From Antedon mediterranea (taxonomy: Eukaryota; Echinodermata; Crinoidea; Comatulida; Antedonidae): a stretch of 64,000 nucleotides of DNA. Shown here piece by piece: positions 58,921-64,000 of the stretch. The DNA lies in assembly GCF_964355755.1 (NCBI RefSeq), contig NC_092680.1:19753001-19817000 (forward strand), in the 5' to 3' direction. The notes under the pieces are model-generated. The model did not search any database. It was not told where the DNA came from and saw nothing but the letters and a program-made list of their open reading frames with translations. Position 1 is the stretch's first letter, and every line of letters starts with the position of its first letter. Made by a program: the position numbers and the translations under genes.

Positions 58921-60537
58921 TTGTACTTCAGTCTTAGGCCTACTACTATGCTTTTATCTTTCTGTATTTTTCTTTACTTTTAAACTTGTTGTAAATGGAC
59001 CATTTTGGAAAGCATGTATTGCGTTACTGAAAATGCATTTAAAAGAAAGAATAAATAAATAAATAAAGTATGGAGAATAGCAAAATGATATTTACAGTGG
59101 GTATGTAACTAGATGGGATTGGTGTCAACAAGCTAAAGATAATTTCTGGTACTCAGAAGTGGGTACTATGTTGGCCTGGCTGGAAAGCTTAAAAGTAGGC
59201 TTTTTATAGGCTGAGTTTGAATGTGGATTTCTCCCATTTACCTCCACACAAGGTGAAACGTGTAATAACAAAAAATTCTATTAATACAAAACTTATCTTC
59301 AGTAAAATCCTGAAATCTATCCAAAGAATATAGAGGGCGACAAAGTTTTATTTTTAGGGATTTTTGTGAATATTTCTAGTTGCATATTAGCTCTCATTGA
59401 TCAACGCTGGAAATTGTTTAAAGGTAAATCGTGACAAATCCTTATTCATCGTTTTGCATCCACGTCAAACACACTTCTTCGTTTCCGAAGCTTATAGATC
59501 AATTTACAGCAAAGTATCTTGTTTTCTTCAGTGAATGAGTAGTTAGTTTACTCATGCAAACACAATCATTCTGCTCTAGTCTATGAAGAAGTGTGAATGA
59601 GTAGTTTATGTTTTACTCACTGCTTTAGTCTTGGAAGGAGTGTCAACAATAATTACACCAAAATAAACCTTTGATATTATTATACTACTATTGAAATGAT
59701 AATAAATAATAATAATAATAATGATAATAAATGATAATAAATAATAATAATAATATTAATAATAAATGATAATAAATAGAAGAATGAACAAATTATATAA
59801 ATTATTCACAATCAATGCAAAAATCAAAGAAATTGAATATTAAAATATGGAATTTAAACTGTCACATAACCTACTGTAAGCAATAATCTAAACAATAATA
59901 TTTAAATACAACAGTGTAATTAAAAAAAAAAGAAGTGTCCTAGTGTTATTGTTTGTCTAATTTTGCTAACTTTATATTCATTTTCTACTTTGATTTTAAT
60001 ATTTAATACTATACTATGTTTGACTGTAAAATGTTATTGTTATAATATGGCCTTGCGGAGAACACCAATAAGTTTTTTCTGTTGCAAAAATAAAGACTTT
60101 ATTATTAATATTATATTACTTAATATTGCATTCTAATTTAAAGGTAAAGAGTGAAGTATTTATTACACCATACAGTATGATGAAACCATGGCTATCACCA
60201 GGAATAATACTAATAATGTTATTATCATATTACTACAGTTTAATATCTAACTTATTTTGTATAAGTTAACAATAATCAAACAAGAATAACAAATGATTTT
60301 TAAATGCAGCTTAAGCGGACAGAATATGAATTGGGCAGTGAAAAACAAAACTGTAGAACTGTGTAAAAACCTGTATAAAATGAAGATAGCACTTGATAAT
60401 GCTTATAAGTTCATTTACACCAATAACCTTGATATAGTAATCAGTAACAGATCAGAAAAATTCCTCAAGATTATGACAATATCATAGCTTATTGCCTTTT
60501 ACCATGAAGAAATGTATGTAATGATTAAGTTGCATAA
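58921..60537. other. AT-rich non-coding DNA with a microsatellite
   Basis: An (AAT)n-type microsatellite with AATGAT interruptions lies at about 59700-59775. A fragment at 59328-59345 (TATAGAGGGCGACAAAG) resembles common invertebrate MITE ends. About 60045-60115 has a retroelement-tail look (AATAAAGACTTTATTATT). No gene is recognised. Confidence 0.45.
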
Positions 60538-60682
60538 AGCTCTGTCTACACTATCAAATCAAACTTCATGTGACAAAAAATGTGATGTGCCCATATATGG
60601 ACCTGATATTAATGTCATAACACTACCATATGGGCATATCTCACTTTTTTTTCACATAAAGTTTGACAGTGTAGACATTACT
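60538..60682. mobile_element. MITE, AGCTCTGTCTACAC family, copy 6
   Basis: The left end AGCTCTGTCTACACTATCAA is perfect and preceded by TAA. The right end is decayed (GACAGTGTAGACATTACT). The interior has TGTGATGTGCCCATATATGG and ACACTACCATATGGGCATA. Confidence 0.82.
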
Positions 60683-61694
60683 TATGAGTTTAACAGGCTA
60701 CCTGAAAGAATACATGCTAACCAATGTCACATTAAACTTGATATCATGTTATCTATAGAAATATCAGAAAAATATGATGAATTTTCAGATGTATTTATGG
60801 TAATTCCTTAATTTTATGAACAAGAAAGAAACAAGGTAGCTTGTAATTTATTGATGTGGGTATGATGACTTGTTATGACGTCAAGTAGGCATAAATATGA
60901 ATAATTTATTTTACAAAAATTAATTACTATGCTAAACATTATAATTTTTTTCCAATTTCTCTAACCACGATCACAGCCCTTCAAAATTGTTTAGCAACCA
61001 AATTTTATCCTGTGGCCCATAGTTTGCGAGAACGCTGTACTATATAATATCCTTATACACTTTCAGAACATTCAGTTAGTAACAAAAGGCTGTTGGTTAC
61101 CATGTAAAAAACACAATTTTTTTTAAATGAGAAAGACACCTGTTTTCATAAACGAGAGTAAAAGTTTAATATCATGGTTAAATAAAAGGTAAGTATAAGA
61201 ATAACAAGACCCAAATAAGTCCCTATACTGTAAAAGTTCAATAAACAGCTTTTTCAACTGTTCTGTACGCAAACAAATAGTGTGGTTATGGTTTCCTCAG
61301 AAGTAGACAAATGAATCAACCTGCATCGATAATAAAAACCACTTTACACCTGAAAGAAATTTTATGTAGCAACCTTTTAAATTAATAAATTGCTTCTTTT
61401 AAACAACATTTTTTCAGGTTTTTTTCTTAATGTCATATATTAAATATCATAAATTCATTATCAGAACAATTGCATAATATAATTGGTAGACAAACCAAAA
61501 ATTAAATGTTTAAAATGAATTACTTCATCGAACCATTAGCCTTGGTCTCCTATTGTTACAAAAGCTTAAACTGTAGCACATAAAACAAAGGTGAAAATCA
61601 TAAAACACAAACTAACGTGTGGATCTGCACAGAGTACTGTATTGCAGTAAAATTGTTCTTTGATAACCACAAAAAGGTCTCTGCCAAATAATAG
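60683..61694. other. AT-rich non-coding DNA
   Basis: No gene or repeat family is recognised. Confidence 0.4.
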
Positions 61695-61855
61695 GGACCC
61701 TGTCTACACTATCAAACAAGTTTGACAAAAAAAGTGCGATGTGCTTAAATATGGTAGTGATATGCTCAAATATGGTAGTGATATGACATCATCATATCCA
61801 TATATGGGCACCGTATCACATTTTTTTGCCACATAAAGTTAGTGTAGAAAGAGCG
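61695..61855. mobile_element. MITE, AGCTCTGTCTACAC family, copy 7
   Basis: The left end is GGGACCCTGTCTACACTATC and the right end AGTGTAGAAAGAGCG, followed by TAA. The interior has two AAATATGGTAGTGATATG units and GACATCATCATATCCATATA. Confidence 0.78.
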
Positions 61856-62446
61856 TAAAACAACAAAGTAACCTAAAAATCAACTTTGAGGTATAATGAA
61901 TCAGAGACGTTTCAACTCATTTTCTACCCTGGCTGGGTCATTTTTCGGGGGTTGGGGACAGGGTTTAGAGCGGCGATTGGGTTGAAAGGGTCACAATTTG
62001 TAAATCTCAAGCCAAAAGCAACTTCAAACTTGACATGTACAACATTTTACAAACTGTTTTGATTGGCAATAATCAATTTAGTAGATAGGTACTTATTTAT
62101 AACATTACATTCTTTGCTCTAGCAAGTGTAATGTACCACAGGTGATATAAGGATATGAACACCTTCTTCTTATTAATATTAATCACTGGGATACAAGTTG
62201 CCAATAGAAGGAAACTTTATTGTTCTTTTGTCAACCACTCTGATGGAAAACACATGATGATGATGTTAATCTCTATAGAGAGGTCAGAAGGGGACCTCCA
62301 ATAATGTCTGTGATACTTTTAAAATATTAACAAAGGTTAAAATAATATAAAAAACGATGCCAGTCAATTTAAGTGTGCTTTTAGTTATACACATTGTTGA
62401 ATTCTTGAAAATATGTGGATAATATGTGGATAATATGTGGATAATA
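61856..62446. other. Non-coding DNA
   Basis: No gene is recognised. A three-copy run of GTGGATAATAT lies at 62413-62447, immediately beside the LINE tail. Confidence 0.45.
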
Positions 62447-64000
62447 TGTAATAATAATAAATGAAAACTTATATAGCGCCGGTATCCTCCACCCATGTGG
62501 CGCTCATGGCGCTTTGTGCATTAACAACGTGCGAGAACATCAGCGAATAGCGACGTCTTTAGGTTGGTCTTGAAACTGTTTAGACTAGTTGAGCATTTAA
62601 CTGTTGCTGGTAAGCTGTTCCATACACTTGCGGCCGCAACGTAAAAAGATCTCTGACCCCACTGATTTTTCGCTCTACGCTCTTGAAGAAGGTTTTGTGA
62701 CAATGATCGTAGGCCTCTGCGGGATGATTCGTAACGATCCACAAGGTCAGATAAATAAGCAGGAGCACTGTTATTTAGGATCTTGAATACAAACAACGCA
62801 AGTTTGTACTTAATACGTTGTTGAACAGGCAACCAATGCAAATCCATCAGGACAGGAGTTATGTGAGCGTTTGATTTTGTATAAGTTACAATTCTAGCTG
62901 CCATATTTTGCAAGCGCTGCAAACGTTGTATTTGAGATTTTGGTATGCCAAACAACAAGGCATTACCAATGTCAATTTTAGAAGTGACAAATGAGTGTAC
63001 AATCAATTCAGCTGTTTTCTTGTTAAGATTACCGCGAATACGACCAAGGTTCCTAATCGATATGCATGCTGCTTTGGATACAGTTGTTATTTGTGCTTCC
63101 ATAGTGAGATTACTATCCAGCATGATTCCCAGATTCCGGACCACCGATGAGGGAGCGATGTTAGAGTTTCCGATTCTGATATGTGTGATGTTGATTTTGG
63201 AGATGTTACATTTAGACCCGACGATAATAAACTCTGTCTTTCCATCATTCAACTTTAGGTAATTTGTTGTCATCCAATTGCGAACATCTTCTATACAGGC
63301 TTCCATCTTACTGATTGCTGCAGCAACATCCCTTTGCACTGGATTTACTGACACATAAATCTGTGTATCATCTGCATAGAAATGGAAATGTAGACTGTGT
63401 TTGCGAATAATGTCACCAAGGGGAAGCGTATAAATGGAAAACTGGCCAGGCCCAATTACTGACCCCTGTGGTACACCATATTCCAGGCAAGCTTCATCTG
63501 AGAATGCATCATTGATACAGACTAGCTGACGTCTTCCTGTAAGATATGACTGGAACCAGTTAAGAGCAACACCATTTATGCCAATGCGATTTCTCAGACG
63601 GGTTATCAGTCTTTGGTGATCAACTGTATCAAACGCTGCTGACAAATCCAACAACACCAATAGCGTTATTTTCCCATCATTCATTCCTTGTAACAAATCA
63701 TTCTGTACCTTTAAAAGGGAACTCTCCGTGCTATGACATGCACGATATGCCGACTGGTAATTCTCATTTAAATTATGCTTTTGAAGATATGGAGTAATGC
63801 GTGATGTCACTACACGCTCCAGAGTCTTTCCAAGAAAAGAAAGATTCGACACCGGGCGGTAATTTTTCAGCGTGTTATGATCCAAGTTTTGCTTTTTTAT
63901 TAAAGGACGAACGTGAGCAATTTTCAGTTCATCTGGCACTATGCCGGTATTAAGAGAATGGTTAATGATTTCCGTTATTATTGGAACGACTGCGTCTATA
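62447..64000 (-). mobile_element. Jockey-superfamily (CR1/L2-like) LINE, 3' part
   Basis: The element runs from the right window edge to its 3' end at about 62447. After the ORF stop, a short 3' UTR reads AAGCGCCATGAGCGCCACAT, GGTGGAGGATACCGGCGC, TATATAAGTTTTCATTTA and ends in (TTA)n at 62449-62460. The GCGC/TATATAA/(TTA)n ending is shared in outline with the SINE at 52 kb. The 5' part, with any endonuclease domain, lies outside the window. Confidence 0.9.
62521..64000 (-). CDS. LINE ORF2 reverse transcriptase (partial, 5' end beyond window)
   Basis: The frame is open without interruption from the window edge (first full codon 63999-63997) to TAA at 62521-62523, 492 residues. It starts IDAVVPIITEIINHSL. 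RT motifs occur in the standard order: NYRPVSNLSFLGKTLERVV, motif A LLDLSAAFDTVDH, motif B YGVPQGSVIGPGQFS, motif C FHFYADDTQIYV (YADD at about 63378-63367), KLNDGKTEFIIVG, and NLGIMLDSNLT. The C-terminus has LHWLPVQQRIKYKLALFVF and SVWNSLPATVKCSTSLNSFK, typical of the CR1/L2 part of the Jockey superfamily. The enzyme makes cDNA at a nicked target during retrotransposition. No frameshift or stop is seen, so the copy is young or possibly active. Confidence 0.95.
   Translation of the reverse strand, partial: IDAVVPIITEIINHSLNTGIVPDELKIAHVRPLIKKQNLDHNTLKNYRPVSNLSFLGKTLERVVTSRITPYLQKHNLNENYQSAYRACHSTESSLLKVQNDLLQGMNDGKITLLVLLDLSAAFDTVDHQRLITRLRNRIGINGVALNWFQSYLTGRRQLVCINDAFSDEACLEYGVPQGSVIGPGQFSIYTLPLGDIIRKHSLHFHFYADDTQIYVSVNPVQRDVAAAISKMEACIEDVRNWMTTNYLKLNDGKTEFIIVGSKCNISKINITHIRIGNSNIAPSSVVRNLGIMLDSNLTMEAQITTVSKAACISIRNLGRIRGNLNKKTAELIVHSFVTSKIDIGNALLFGIPKSQIQRLQRLQNMAARIVTYTKSNAHITPVLMDLHWLPVQQRIKYKLALFVFKILNNSAPAYLSDLVDRYESSRRGLRSLSQNLLQERRAKNQWGQRSFYVAAASVWNSLPATVKCSTSLNSFKTNLKTSLFADVLARC

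Noticed and set aside
59700-59775. Possible origin-like or matrix-attachment AT tract
   Set aside because: It is a plain (AAT)n microsatellite; nothing in the sequence supports a specific function.

Overview
This is an AT-rich window (about 30% GC by eye) from an animal nuclear genome. It holds one gene that can be named with confidence, a MEX3-type RNA-binding E3 ligase (22347-24124, + strand). The gene is built as two coding exons with the intron inside the first KH domain, as in vertebrate MEX3 genes. One end of a Jockey-superfamily (CR1/L2-like) LINE with an intact reverse-transcriptase reading frame runs off the right edge (62447-64000, - strand). Introns, GT-AG splice sites, tRNA-derived SINEs, several MITE families and a satellite-like array all indicate a metazoan. 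An invertebrate deuterostome such as an echinoderm is plausible from overall character, but the sequence does not prove it.

Layout. 1-20 kb: non-coding DNA full of mobile-element remnants. These include a MITE family with AGCTCTGTCTACAC ends, two tRNA-derived SINE families, LINE tails, a 66-bp minisatellite, a TIR element at 9710-10150, a foldback MITE at 18873-19006, and a degenerate repeat at 3.0-3.8 kb that carries TGACGTCA palindromes about every 175 bp. 20-27 kb: the mex3 locus, with a promoter-like segment (CCAAT, CACGTG, TGACGTCA), the two coding exons, and a long AT-rich 3' region with several AATAAA signals. 27-41 kb: mostly non-coding, with a 1.33-kb foldback element (30244-31577), tandem repeats at 34.8-35.5 and 37.8-38.0 kb, and several isolated GC-richer open stretches flanked by splice-like signals that may be exons of unrecognised genes. 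41.4-49.2 kb: a large array in which two short palindromes alternate about 24 and 40 times. 49-62 kb: AT-rich DNA with a phase-matched candidate two-exon gene end (50989-51407), a complete SINE, a roughly 100-bp tandem array and more MITE copies. 62.4-64 kb: the LINE.

How the parts relate. mex3 is the only recognisable host gene and appears to stand alone. The mobile elements show clear relationships. The SINE at 52 kb and the LINE at 62 kb share a GC-box plus TATATAA plus (ATT)n 3' end, which suggests that LINEs of this type mobilise the SINE. A second LINE has inserted into another copy of the same SINE at 8.9-9.2 kb. At least three inverted-repeat elements are flanked by TAA or TTA triplets, as expected for PIF/Harbinger-type transposition. 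Candidate host exons are reported at low confidence because open frames of 60-90 codons are expected by chance at this base composition.
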